Assembly (NCBI RefSeq): GCF_910592395.1
Contig: NC_088311.1
Span: 498,501-562,500, forward strand
Direction of reading: 5' to 3'
DNA from: Lineus longissimus
Taxonomy: Eukaryota > Nemertea > Pilidiophora > Heteronemertea > Lineidae
Length of the DNA stretch: 64,000 nt
The notes below the pieces were generated by a model that ran no database searches, had not been told where the DNA came from, and saw only the letters and a program-made list of their open reading frames with translations. Shown here piece after piece: positions 1 through 13,290 of the stretch. Both the position numbers and the translations under genes were made by a program. The stretch's first letter is position 1. The number at the start of each line of letters is the position of its first letter.

Positions 1-684
1 CTTTGTCGCTGGTAAAGAACAGGGAGCCAGATTGGGCTGCCTGAGAGGAGCAGGTCAGACAGGGGATATGGAAGCAGGGCTTTGTCTGGTGGTAAAGAAC
101 AGGGAGCCAGATTGGGCTGCCTGAGAGGAGCAGGTCAGACAGGGGATATGGAAGCAGGGCTTTGTCTGGTGGTAAAGAACAGGGAACCAGATTGGGCTGC
201 CTGAGAGGAGCAGGTCAGACAGGGGATATGGAAGCAGGGCTTTGTCGGTGGTAAAGAACAGGGAGCCAGATTGGGCTGCCTGAGAGGAGCAGGTCAGACA
301 GGGGATATGGAAGCAGGGCTTTGTCGCTGGTAAAGAACAGGGAACCAGATTGGGCTGCCTGAGAGGAGCAGGTCAGACAGGGGATATGGAAGCAGGGCTT
401 TGTCTGGTGGTAAAGAACAGGGAGCCAGATTGGGCTGCCTGAGAGGAGCAGGTCAGACAGGGGATATGGAAGCAGGGCTTTGTCGCTGGTAAAGAACAGG
501 GAACCAGATTGGGCTGCCTGAGAGGAGCAGGTCAGACAGGGGATATGGAAGCAGGGCTTTGTCTGGTGGTAAAGAACAGGGAGCCAGATTGGGCTGCCTG
601 AGAGGAGCAGGTCAGACAGGGGATATGGAAGCAGGGCTTTGTCGCTGGTAAAGAACAGGGAACCAGATTGGGCTGCCTGAGAGG
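1..684. repeat. 79-80 bp minisatellite, truncated by the window edge
   Basis: About 8.6 head-to-tail copies of a 79-80 bp unit, recognisable by AAAGAACAGGG and GATATGGAAGCAGGG. Units start near 1, 80, 160, 240, 319, 398, 478, 557 and 637. Two variable sites distinguish copies: CGCTGG versus CTGGTGG after CTTTGT, and GGGAGCC versus GGGAACC. From the fifth unit on, the two types alternate strictly, so part of the array is a dimer of about 159 bp. The array ends inside a unit at about 684. Short open frames over it are by-products of the repeat. Confidence 0.97.
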
Positions 685-3600
685 ATCACTTATTATATAA
701 ATGAGATTGTTGCCTTCCAGGAGTGATAAACCAGCACCTGGTGATACAAAAAGTCCAGACGACATCTAAACCCTCCGCATCCGAGCATTCTGTTGATATC
801 TGTGTTCCCCTTGTCTATACACAACGTGTAATGCATTTTAAAAAGCAATTGTCTGCAAATCCATTAAAATGTAATGGTGCAAACAAGCGTGTAAATAGCG
901 TTATTACATCCAATTCTGTCATCTTCCAGACAGCTTTACTGATAGCAAATGGAATGGGGAATCGTGACAGGCACAGGAAGTGCTGCTTGCTGTCAAACGG
1001 TGTGGTTTTACTGTACGACCCATCCCAGGGTGGTTTCAAATAACCCATTTCATCAGATGAAGGACAATTTGTATTGTAATTTGAAAGGTAACGTGACACT
1101 CACGGTATACATGATTGTACCATGCCACAAACATATGACAAAATGACAGATGAATGGAAACAAGGAGGGAATTGACTCTGGGTCCAGGTATTGAGCGAGA
1201 TTTCAGGTCGGAGTATCCAATCAGAAGTACAAATCCATCGGCGATGCATTCGGCAACATGGGGTCAGATAAATTAATGCATGTTGGGTCTCTTCGTACAG
1301 CAGAGGTTTAAGTCTGAGATCATACCTACAGTAATGTGCGTTGTGTCACTGATCACCAAATTGGAAATAGCCAATCACGATGGGTTATTTTATGATATTT
1401 CTTTCTTCGCTCTCTATATCATGTATCTACTTCCATTATGAAAGATGCATGTAAAGAAATATGATATATAAACAGATTCGACTTCTGCCTCATTGTATTA
1501 AGTTACATTGTATTGATATGACCATGCAAATATCAAATTATGAAGCAAAAGGTCATTCATTTCTGCCATAATTGGCCCCGCTGGTCTATCTGGTGAATAT
1601 ATCACCACTGCAGGATTCGAGACCGCTTGCGTGCTCTCAACACGATTTCTCAGTAATTTAATTGACGCAGAGATCTTTACAATATAAACCTACATGTACG
1701 AAATGTACATGTTTCATCTAGCTCCAAGGTTGGAAGGGTTTTGCTCTCTGGCCAGTGAGAATCAAACTGTCAGCAGCCAACATCAGATACGCCACCGTTT
1801 GTATGTCTTGCTGTAACAAGCGCACCAAGTTAACAACAGTATAAAGTCATAATGAAATGTTTTGTTCTCTCATCCTCAGCATTGTTGTGTGTAATGATGG
1901 TTGAGCTCAGACAGTGTCTCATCACTGATGTAATGTGCTAATCAGTCTAATTTCCCTGGAGAGGACAATGGCCAGCCATTATGATCAACGGCAGGTTCAG
2001 CCTAATCAGCTCCTGTATGCCAATGAGATCGCATCTCTCCTATAATCAAGAGTAGGCCTTCACATACAAGCCAACTCGGTAACTCGGGACTGGATGTAGC
2101 CATCTCTTCGGGTCATGGGAAATGCGACTGATGGTCAGCCGTTTGTAATACCATGCCAGGAACTGGTAGCCCCTTGGTTCCGAACTGTCTCTGTGAGCCG
2201 AATTCGGCTACACAATCAGCAGAACATTTTTTTTCTTCTTGATTGCTTTGTCTCATTTCCTTCTCTTTGGAGAGAATCTCTATCGACTGTTGTTGGTCTT
2301 TTGTCCGACAAAACTCGGCTTTTAACATATTGTCAGGGAAACTCAGACTGACTCCTGATGTAAAGTCATAGGGACTTAGCAGGCTTCCTCTCAGAGACCC
2401 ACTGTGAGCTTTTCATCCTTCGCTACCACAGAAACTAGTGGCTGACCACATGTTTTCCAGTGAAAACTAATCAAAACCAACCAGAAGAAGGCGCCACCAG
2501 TCACACCAGTCAAACAACAGCTCGGAAGCACATCCACCTGCCGAGAATAAGTAAGTTCTCCCTCTTGTTCGACTCTGGTCATTTGGTCACTTTGATAATA
2601 TTTGGCTAGTCAAAGTGAAGATCACAAGGGTGGCCACGACTGTTATTTTAATACGCAATATCCGTTGTTGGCCTCCATTGCCTAAGTAGCCAGCAGAGGC
2701 GGAAATTTGCTGGGACGCTGGTTACATAAATGAATAGAAATGATGAGACGAGACCGTTGGAAGGTGCGGTCCGTCTTAATGAGCGGACAAGGTTAGTCTT
2801 GCTCTCCGGACATGTCACATCACAACCATGGGCGCTGGACGTGTCCAAGTAGAAAGCCAGACCCTTACCCGAAGTCCCGCAATTGTCATTTTAAAACGAA
2901 CAAATGTGGAAAATGGGGTGGATTTCGGGTGAGGCTAGAACTAAAAATTCCGCGAGTTGTTTATTAAATCACTTGTCTATGATGCTGATAGATGCCCTGT
3001 AACTATACGGAACCGACCGCAACATCAGTGTGTCCGTAATTGAGATGCGCACCCCACTCCTAATGGTAAACGTATTCGTCTCAACATTCATTTGAGTATG
3101 TCGCAGCGTCATAATGGCAACTCAATACATCAGCATGAACGTTCAACACTGGCCAGAACACCAGACAAGTTGTCATTAGCACTAGAGGTGGCTGATACAA
3201 GTCCACTAAGCCTCGTGGAGCATACGTCCCAATGAAGAGGCGAGCAATCTATCCACCTCCAGTAAGAAAGTCAAGTCTGCTACAAGAGTAATTTCCGGAG
3301 CTTGGATTGAGGAGATGTACAAGGTTTAATGGATTCGTATATTGCGCATTTGGATTTGGGACAAGGACACTTGAAATGCATGGATCAGTCGGAGTATATG
3401 CGCGAAAGCCAAGAATACAAGGTGTTGACGTGTCCCTGGTATGTAGCGACAAAATCACGGCATTAGGAGAGAATATATTTGATCCCGGGTGATTGGTTTA
3501 GCATGGTTCCGCTTGTCTGTCAGCATTGCTTACAGAAGTGCAAGTTCTGCAAGTTCATCCACATCAGAAACTGTCTTTTTGTCAAAAGATACATTCGACT

Positions 3601-4311
3601 GTGTGCCACCCAAGCAAATGATACCTATCGTTGGTGTTAATCATTACTCTAGGATCCGTCTCACTGTAGCATCATCGGCAATGGTAGCGGAACACCCCTC
3701 AACGCCTCTCAACAACCTTATTGCCTCCATGACTCACCACCTTATTGTGTCATTTTAACATCAACTCCTGCAGCTGCTTTAATCGATTTATTCCCCAATC
3801 AAATCTCATGGCGTCGTCACCTCGTAGAATTGATACATGCGGCTGTTTAAATAAAACATGGCCGACCTTTGTTGAACTATGATTTCTCTTCTCTCTCGGC
3901 GATGAGTAATCATTGTTGTATACAGGAGGGGCTTGGAACCAGTTTCAGGTACCTGGTGGTTTCGTTGGTGAATATTGTTGATGTCTTTACTGCTGTCATG
4001 CTTGGTTTGTAATGGTATCCAAAGACAGTAGCTAAAACACCATCAACACTTAACCAACTGTTAAGCCTTAACCATCTCTCAAACCTCAGAATAGAGATTT
4101 GAAAGCAACGCCATAACAAGACAGCTTCATCAGTTAAGTTGTCCTTACCATTGTTGCTAGGAGTGGTTGCGTCCAGCGCCTACTAGTAATCTAATGGTCA
4201 ACTATCGGTGGTCAACTTGCTAATCGAAGTCAATCTTCGCAAAGGAGAAGAGGGATTGCCCTCTTCACAGAAGAAGTCATCTCCATTCAATTGAAAGAGG
4301 AGCGAGATCAC
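685..4311. other. No supported gene
   Basis: About 3.6 kb of moderately AT-rich sequence with only short overlapping open frames on both strands. None has a recognisable domain or a phase-consistent pair of splice sites. I see no RNA gene or terminal inverted repeats. Confidence 0.6.
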
Positions 4312-4462
4312 GTCCGTTATGGAACTGTCACAAAAGTTATCTTATATGCCGTTACAGATTTGCCCTGGAGTTGTGGTAATGAAGCTGACTGATCGGCTTA
4401 GAGACAAGGATCGTCGCAGGATTTTCGGCTGAGGTTGGCCCTTGGATAGTGTTTCGGTAACC
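4312..4462. repeat. Dispersed 151 bp repeat, copy A
   Basis: Begins near CGTTATGGAACTGTCAC and ends GTTTCGGTAACC. A second copy of exactly the same length lies at 11741-11891 in the same orientation, with only about six or seven substitutions by eye and no indels. Flanking sequences differ. I see no terminal inverted repeat, no poly-A tail and no open frame, so it fits a short non-autonomous mobile element or a segmental copy. Confidence 0.85.
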
Positions 4463-7400
4463 TGTAGACAAATGGCTCCTTGATCATATCGCTGTTGAAA
4501 ATCAAGCTAATCATTGTTGAAGGGCTTCTAAACCATAAACGCCAGACTTTCTCCATCAGCACTTAAATGTTTCTCAAACTGACAGGTAGTGAAGATATCC
4601 CTTGATATGACCCGCGGGACTCGGAAGATGCTCCAATCGTGTTCGACTTGCGCTGTCTTCAGCGGATGCCTAATCGTTCTGACGTAAATCTGAATTATAA
4701 TCAAACACGCCGCTGGTCATATTGGGAGCTTGGGTGAGATTATAGATCCAAAACCAACACTGAAGGAAATGTAGCAAAAAGGTAAACAGACCATCGAAGG
4801 AAAGACGTTTTTCGTGTAAGCGGTGATGATTGCGCCAGAGTGCTGTGACAAAAACGGTATGGGGTGATACCGAGGACTGGGCTCTCATATGAGATCAGCT
4901 CTGTTTCCTACCGTAAACGGTTGGTGGATCAGTTTAATGAACTGACGCCTGTACTCAGACACTTGGCTGTTGCAATTCGTGGCTCTATCTTGCAAACACC
5001 CAGGGACAGATGCATATCGGCATCAAATCAGAGGCCAATCCCCACAAGGACCTTATACCGACAAGCTTCAATGTCAAGTAGCAGAGTCCTAAACCTCGAT
5101 CGTTAGTCTACCCGTACACATTCGTTAAGACCGCTGACCCGACCCGGCCAGTTGAGCTGATTTTCCGGATCATTTTTCCTGTATCTTAGACTAGTCTCGC
5201 CGTGACAGCAATACGGAGGGAGGCTGAGAGATGGTATCGCCCGTCTGGCCAGTTTAAACACCAGGAATAACCATTGAGACGGACTTGAGCCAGGCAACAT
5301 TGATGAGCAACATGTGGCAGGCCAAGCCAGGACTCTGACTTACATGGATTAATAACATCGAAGTCTGCACACACAAAGATACACCCGAATTCCAATAAGT
5401 AATGGCGGACCATTGCGTTACGTTGAAGTGCAAAGATGTCCACTGGGAGCTGATATGTTAAAATATTCGTTGAAATGCGACTGCGCCATTCTTCAGGGAC
5501 TTATGATTCCATTGGTATTCATAACATGGCCACAATTTTGCCACCATTAACAGTTGGTCCTGATTAATGATCAGCCTATCCGATTAAAGCAGGATGGCAT
5601 TTGGCAGGCTTATGAATACAGCGAGCAGACGATCACTGCACTGTCGTCTGTTCATGTCACCGGATCATACAGCAGGCGGCGACATCAAGCACGAGGAACG
5701 CCGGCTGAATGGAACGACTTTATTTGTCTTCAGGAAGTAATTCGATCAGACGGGCTGTGGTTATTAGGTGTTTAAGGTTGTTTGGCCCTGTGGCTGGAGG
5801 CGGGGGAGCAGTTACGGCCAGTTAGGGATGTGACATGTGTAATCTGGACTGAGTGGATCTGTGCAGCCAGGGGAAATGGAGCAGCGACAATTCCTTCATT
5901 GGGGCATCGCCAGGCCATCGGGCAAGGATCAACCTGTCACCGAGATGTGTTAGAAGGCACACGTTCATGTTGTAATCGCGAGCATCGAATGGATATTGGC
6001 AATCGAACAGAAAGAATTTCAGATATTAGGCCGCCTTCGATTATACGCCGTTGTGGAATTAAACATTAAAGCAGCAAGACTGTGCCGAAATCTGCGTAAC
6101 TGTCTCAGTGGACTTTCCCGCGATTACACCACAGCAGGGGAGTGATTTATAAGGGAAGGATTCGTGCTCCGAGATATCGTGAGAGTTCCATGGTTTTGCT
6201 CTGTTGTAACTGCTATCACAGGAACACTTGGCTCGGCAGTGGCCGCAAAGGCACAGTACAGTTTGATGAGGGAGGTTCTTTATCCCTTATCGGTGCCGAA
6301 TGTGTCCGTAGCCCACGGATATTCCGCGCACAGGAGCTAGTAGAGAGGATCATTGTGAAAGGGAGATTTGGATGTCACAAGGAAAGTGCTCGTTTTGTCA
6401 AAGGATCCTAGAGGCAAGTTGATTGGTGTTTCATGTATAAACTAACTGTTGTAAATCTAAATCGATGGATTGTTTCGATTTAACCTCTGTTTAAGCTATA
6501 CCTCTCAATGTTCCTGTAAAAAGGATTCCTTAGAGTAAACGTTATTTCAATTTGTTAAACTCATGTTACGTCTTATTCGTTTCAAACTTATATTGTTCTT
6601 TTTACGTAAACAAGGATATTTACTTGTTAATCCCGCTCCATTTTTGTCCTTCGATGTTGCCCGTTATTTCGACCTGCTAATTAATGGTTTGTGCTACATG
6701 CAAAATGGTTATACTTCATTGTCATAAGTTTTGAATATGCAGCGATTACCTTTAGTAACCAATTTTGAGAAAAGCAAAAACCAACATGGAAAACAGATTA
6801 GGCATAACAGATCGTTGTCTTCATCATTCGCATAGTTCAAATCTCATGATACAGTGACTAAATGCAGGACGCTGATCTGGGCTACATGCTCTCTCTAAAG
6901 CGAGAAGGAGAACACCTCTGAGATCAGTCCGATCACCACCCCGCCTGGGAGACGAATTCATCATGAGCCGCCATTAACCAGCTGGTGCCAGCACAATACA
7001 TCACCATATGGTCGACAGACGAACCACGCCCCTCAACTAACATCAACTCTCCACTGCAGTGTACAAGGCTCGATCTTAATATTCATCAGCCATCCAACAT
7101 TACACCAATGCATCAATTGCTAATCGCATCTAACGGCCTGTGAAATTTGCCTTCAGACGATTTGCCTTCTATGGCCATTACCTGTTCAATATAACAAACG
7201 AGCTCTCCTGATTTTTCATTCGTCTTCTGAGGAGCAGTTTGCTTTGGCTGACTTGGGTGTTTGTACAAGTCTCAGGTTCACCCACCTAGGCTGAATGTGC
7301 GCTTCACATTGATTATCACATCAATCATGCACTCCTATTGCCGCTTTACCTTCTGATGAAGAAGTAGTAATTACCTTCATCACGAATATATATCGGTTAA

Positions 7401-7639
7401 ATCAATGGTCAGAGCTTGCCATTAGGTCATCTAACAATACTTAGTCGGCCAATTACGACAGTTTCCCTGGTATTCTGGACATGTTACCGTACTGAACTTT
7501 GTGCTCAATATTGCCAATTAAGTGCGTATTGAGACAAAGACATTGCCAGGCAACGAGAGGAGTGTCATGTAATGTCAAGGGTTCATTTGTCTTCGTGATT
7601 GGCCTCTTCATTCAAGGGGGTACTGCCATCGAGAATCGC
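4463..7639. other. No supported gene
   Basis: Several open frames of 70-95 codons near 5.5-6.4 kb lack splice support, composition bias or recognisable motifs, and are probably chance. The 6.4-7.6 kb part is AT-rich and closed in all frames over most of its length. Confidence 0.6.
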
Positions 7640-8012
7640 AAATGATCTGCCCTTTTGATTCTAGGCAAGCTCTTGTCGAGAGTCGCTATGATCGGCCCTG
7701 TTGGTTCAAGGCAAGCTCTCTTACTGACCGAGAGTCACATATCTGCCCTCTTCGTTCAAGGCAAGCTCTCTTACCGACCGAGAGTCACATATCTGCCCTC
7801 TACGTTCAAGGCAAGCTCTCTTACCGACCGAGAGTCACATATCTGCCCTCTACGTTCAAGGCAAGCTCTCTTACCGACCGAGAGTCGCATATCTGCCCTC
7901 TTCGTTCAAGGCAAGCTCTCTTACCGACCGAGAGCCGGATATCTGCCCTCTTCGTTCTAGGCAAGCTCTTACTGAGAGTCGCATATCTGCCCTCTTCGTT
8001 CTAGAATCGCAT
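7640..8012. repeat. 50 bp tandem repeat
   Basis: Four or five near-identical 50 bp units, marked by GTTCAAGGCAAGCTCT then CCGACCGAGAGTC then ATATCTGCCCTCT. They are flanked on both sides by degraded, shortened units, for example TTCTAGGCAAGCTC at both ends. Two overlapping + strand open frames of 100-120 codons across it consist only of the translated repeat; I do not call them genes. Confidence 0.93.
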
Positions 8013-11000
8013 ACAGCCTAGCCATAATATCGAATCAGCATGCTGTCCAGACTATCAGCTTCATCTCTGCTTTATACCCTCTGACAGGCAATGGTGTTGC
8101 GCTATTTGAATTGTTGCTTCTAGCAGTGAGTATACAATAATGTGCAAGAAAGATATGCAGAGCCGAAAAGATTAGTTTCCAGTACAGACACAGAATAGAT
8201 CAGTAGGAGGTGAATTCTCAAACTGAACATGAACGAACCAATGCAACTCTCTTAAGGAAGAGGCACTGAGTTTCAGAGCCAGGAATCATTAAATGGTCTA
8301 CGAAAGTGGCTGAGTGAAACTTATCAGAAGTGTTTGTAGCATCTCTCGCTGAAGAAGGAGTGCTAGGGGTCATTCGATATGAAAATATCCAGCTTTCTCC
8401 TAACAATCAACCTACCGACACTGTCTGGTATGAAATTATCCTTTAGCATTCGGTGACTCTGACACCTTTTGACTCTTGTCAATCACATCACGTCACCCTA
8501 ATCACAACTTGACACACGAAGAATATAACCAGGTTGACAGCTCTCTGGAGAACGTCTGCTTCTTTTGAGAATTTTTCTCAAATTATAGAATTAATTGGCG
8601 GAATTTGCCAACGGTTTGTTGGTGTTACTAATGTTCGAAGCAACATATTGGTATTCGGAGAACCACAATCCCTGATGAGCGTAACATCATTTTCAAGACA
8701 CATTTAGCGTGTTTTATGTGATAATTTCTTTTCGTCGAATTCGTAGTTTACATTGTCTCCTCTAAAATGAGCTGGACTTGCCTCTTCATATATATACCTA
8801 TGGCATGTGAGTGCCACAGTTAGGGCCCTGGATCTCTTCTCTAGTTGGTAGTCGACTTGGCTTCGTCTGCTTGTGTCATTCCAAAACAAATACTTAAACC
8901 TAAACTGCAATGTCTTTTGATTAAGGTCCTTCAATATTGTCTTTGAACTTTACTGCGGTGTACTCTAAGGGAGCATCGTAACGCTGCAACAACACATATG
9001 CATAAAAACTGACAGTGCTGTCAGATTGAAACGAAAAACGTATCAATGAAATCTATCGCGCTTATCTAAGCTGGCATCCTTGCCCACCTTTAGTTGTGTC
9101 AATCACTGTACACCGGTAGGGTGTCTACAAAGTTGACAGTAATTGCATTAGCTATGGAGGTGAAGCTATGGGTCTTTGCGAAACCTCCTGGGTATGGAGC
9201 TGCAGACAGAGGGAGGAAAGGTGATGACATTGCCATTGGTCTTATCAATGACAGAAGGTGACAGAAACATACTGACTCATATTTATTTGACACGTAGGTT
9301 AAAGAAGCCCACATTCCCTCATCCCAGTGATGGAGTTAAGTAATCGTATCTAATTGGTAGCTACAGAACAGACGCTGGGTCTTGGCTGTGTTAGTCGACA
9401 GGACAAGATGACGGTCTGGCTTGAAACTATTACCAAAAACACCAGAGTAACCCAGACAAGCTGACTCAACTTGTGTATATATCAACGATCGTTCCAGCCT
9501 AATATGCTTTAGTAACAGTTCTATCGGGAAGGGAGGGAGCAAGATAATTAACTGACCCTCGGTACTTGTCGGGAGAGGGTGAAGTGTCATCCAATTGTCG
9601 GATATTGTGTACCTAATGGCGGACATTGTAGCAGCTGATCAGTGCTATTCACATGAGTGGCTTGCCTCCTTCAAATAACGTATGTTGCTTACTAAACGTC
9701 CAAGTCATAAAACCAGGATGCCGTCATCATGCATATCTTCAGCCGCGACATGTGTCGCGGACTTTATGTGATATTCTCAGTTTGATTGCGCTCGATTCGG
9801 TGTGAGCCATCCGTCGGAGATGAAGTGTATACCCGTGTGGCTATTCGACATTAACAGAATTCATGACATTATGTTTTCAGATGTTGAGCAAACAGTGGTC
9901 TTCTCATTTTCTCCTTCAACATGTTGGAGAACCTAAAGATAGGTTGGTTATGTTCTTGGCGATGACCGCCAATCGAATTCTCAGGCTTATGCCATAACTT
10001 AGGCAAGCATGCCGTTTTGGGAATGAAAAATCCATGTCATGCCGGTCATCGCGATTATATCACCTAATAAAAGTGGCCGGCCAGGTATTAATTAATAAAA
10101 GTCCAGACACATTCCCAGATGCCATAGACCAGGTAGATGGACATAACCCTATATAGTTGCCTAACACACCACAGTGACTGGTGTAATATATCATGATCAT
10201 GGCGGGCGGGAGATTTATGATGGAATCATAACGCTGGCTCTACTCGAGACGGGACCATAATCATCACGTGACCACCAATGGCTACTTTGGTCAGACATAA
10301 CCATGGTTACAATGATGTTTACAGGGCATTCGAGCCAGCAGCCAATTAGATTATAGGTGAGTAATAATTAATTCATGGATTAAGTGTTATAAAATCAGAA
10401 GGTATGGTCAAAATGGTGCGACAGAAGTAACTTTGCTCAATGCGAGTCAGTAATACGACATCAGATGGCAAGTTATCTAACATTTATATCGGTAAATCAG
10501 GTGTCACAAATGACTAATTGAGGTCCTCGTCAATGATTGATATCAAACTCAGAATCGATAGAGATAAAGGAAATGATAAGATGCCATTTTGGAGTAGATT
10601 TGGGGCAACTAGTTCTTCATGGAAACACGAACCCCAGGCAAGCATCCTTCATGACAGTCTCTCTCACCAATTTGACCGTGGTGTTTTCACTTGCTTAGGC
10701 TGCAGTCGACCCCGGGTCGCCAACACGGACAATCCGCGTGTCCCTAGACCCTATAAAACATCAGCGCTGCTGGCGAGTCGAGGAAGTATCATTTCCAATA
10801 CCCATTGGCTGTAACGATTAGTGACTAACGGCAAAAAACGCTCAAGCAATTAGGCAGACGTGACGATTTATCGAAAATAGCCCCATATCTTCTCCTCAGA
10901 TCGCAAACCCATTTATTTCCATGAGACATCTTTAGGCAGCGCCACATAACGCTGGAACAGAGGCTGGTTTGTTTCCAGTTCTTTATCCTCGCCGAGCCTT

Positions 11001-11740
11001 CCAACAAACACTTGATTTAAGTGTTGAGTTTTATAATGATAGGCCGGTGACATAATGGGCCAACCACCGCTGGCTGCAGGAAGCATCATAAGCCTTTATT
11101 ACTTTTTAGTGTGAATTGTGATGGCACGTTAATCTGGTTCGGCAGCCATGTTAGACAGTGCTGGATGGCTTACTCACACGGTCGGTACTAGAACAATCAC
11201 TATTCGTCACATCATTTTTCTTCCTTCGCACCAAGGGGAATACGCGATATTGATGAGCTTAAGGCACTCTCGTGTTTTGTAAGTGGCAAGAGAGAGCAAC
11301 TTCATGATCGTAGCAGTCCTGAATTAGCATAACTTGCCAGATGCATGACCAGGAACTAGCCACTTGAAGCCAAATACAGCACTGACAGATTTTGTTAAGC
11401 GTGCATGGCAATTTTCTCATAAAATGGACAATTGAGACTTAAACGAATAGATAAAGGCAACTTCATGCAACTAAACGGGAATCTGAGCTAGATTCCTCCA
11501 CTCTAACAACGGAAACACAAGCGAGAATCTTTCCAGTGTTAGTATTCTCATGAGAATCCAAGATAAACACTTCTAGAATCAGAGGACAACAAACCCACAA
11601 GTACCAGAAGTGTGACGAAGGACCGAGCTCGGAATCCATTCCCTGGAGACCGGCCGCGGGATACCAAGTCTGCCCACAGCAGTTTCAGGCGTCTAAATCG
11701 GCAATGGCGCTAGTTGCCTTCGACATCTTGAGCGACCATC
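8013..11740. other. No supported gene
   Basis: Only short open frames on both strands, none with a recognisable domain or a splice-consistent partner exon. I see no tandem repeat or RNA gene. Confidence 0.6.
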
Positions 11741-11891
11741 GTTCGTTATGGAACTGTCACAAAAGTTATCTTATATGCCGTTACAGATTTGCCCTGGAGT
11801 TGTGGTAATGAAGCCGACTGATTGGCTTAGAGTCAAGGATCTTCGCAGGATTTTCGGCTGAGGTTGGGCCTTGGATAGTGTTTCGGTAACC
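11741..11891. repeat. Dispersed 151 bp repeat, copy B
   Basis: Same-orientation counterpart of the element at 4312-4462. Both copies begin and end at the same bases, and the flanks are unrelated, which argues for a discrete unit. Confidence 0.85.
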
Positions 11892-12371
11892 GGCAGCCCT
11901 CGTATGGTTCAAATCTGCGGTAGTGTTGCAGCACAGCTAAGGACCGGTACCCTAAGTGGATCACAACAGGAATGGATTTTCCAAGTAGACAAGTAGGCCC
12001 TGGCATTCAGATGGTCGTTATCTGATCATCTGATCCCCATCTCCCCCCTTTCACCGATATCTGTCTTTCATCTTCCAGGAAGCTGTCTGACCAGACATGG
12101 GACCATGTGCTGTGCTAAGACTGTTTCGATTACGGGTATTCTTGGGCTTATAATACATATTCTAGCTGTTATTGCTTGAGAATACACGTAGTCCGGTCAG
12201 TCCGAACGACAGGTGCACCACGGGCTAGAGAAGTAATATTACCACGGCCGAAAGGACACAAAGACGATAACTGCCACCGTATCACCACTACACTGCCATC
12301 GCGGATGCCGACGACAGCTGCGACTTCGAGAATAATATGGCCACCAATCCGGTATAGTTGGTGAAGGCCAG

Positions 12372-12738
12372 GACGACCTCTCAACGCAGAACCTCCTAAA
12401 GGAGATTGCTGGCTTCGGTAAGTCAATTAATCTTACATTCTCTCTGATTGTCTTGTCGCATGCTCGCTGGCCAAGAGGATTACAGGGTCTTTAACCTCGG
12501 ACGTATCAGTCCAGCACTAGTTTACTATATACAGAGAAGATACCTGATTCTGGTAAACTGGGAATGGGGTTGGCCCAACCCAATGGCATCTTTATCAACC
12601 GCAGGGAGGCGTTGCTGTACATACTGTATTCCCAGTGCAAAGCTGTAGACACCGTGGTGCGGACATTCTCAGTTCGGCAGTATGGCAGCCAAAGCCTACG
12701 CTTTTTGATCGAACCAAAGTTTAATGATATCGTATCAG
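12372..12738 (+). CDS. Two candidate orphan exons, possible SMP-30/gluconolactonase-like fragment
   Basis: Exon A (about 12372-12417; its start is uncertain) is open and ends at TTCG|GTAAGT in phase 1. A 117 bp intron with a TACAG acceptor leads to exon B (12535-12738, 204 bp). Exon B is open for 68 codons and ends at ATCAG|GTGAGT, again in phase 1, so the pair joins in frame. Exon B encodes GLAQPNGIFIN, then LLYILYSQC, then FLIEPKFNDIVSG. The order of PNG, a hydrophobic LY segment and a later F..I strand resembles beta-propeller blades of the SMP-30/gluconolactonase/NHL type. No flanking exons were found, so it may be part of a gene with long introns, a decayed copy, or chance. The family call is a guess from one motif. 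Confidence 0.35.
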
Positions 12739-13159
12739 GTGAGTCACCTTGCCTGCTTACTGTGATAAATTAGTCCCGAGGCCGCGGGTGACATAATCAA
12801 TCAATGCTCCACTTGGAAAAATACAAATGTTTGACTTTCGATGACGTTTAATCAAAAACTACAAGGTGTTCATATTTAAGAAAAACATTCTCTCCATAAT
12901 TCTGATTATCCAGGCGTAATGTCAACATTTCGTTCAACCCTCAGAGCTGCAGTCGGGTGATTACAATGTACACATGCATGCAGAGTTATTAAACTTTGTC
13001 GGTGTCGGGGGACAGGACGAAATCAAAATGGCCAATAAATGATACAACTCCATTAACGGATTTGGAGCTGAAGCATGTCTTCCTCATCAGAGTCAATCTT
13101 ATTTTGGAGGAATATGATGAGGAACAACGCTCTCAAGAAAACATGCCCCTGTTACAGTC

Positions 13160-13290
13160 GAACATGTCCCGCTGGAAAAAGGGTTCGGCCCTTTGTATTC
13201 TGACGGATTATGGTTTGGTTCTTTGGAGCCGATGACCATCATACCTCAGAGATAGTAGTGCATATTCATGTAATCCTTTGTGCCCCGATA
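13160..13290. repeat. Diverged dispersed repeat, copy 1
   Basis: The segment CTGGAAAAAGGGTTCGG followed by GACGGATTATGG and, about 75 bp on, AATCCTTTGT recurs in the same order at about 42880-42990. By eye they are roughly 70-75% identical with small indels. The 79-codon open frame overlapping copy 1 is not conserved in copy 2, so I treat this as an old transposable-element fragment. Confidence 0.5.

Noticed and set aside
7642-8004. 120-codon + strand repeat protein
   Set aside because: Translation of the 50 bp tandem repeat; two overlapping frames are equally open, and the unit is not a multiple of three.
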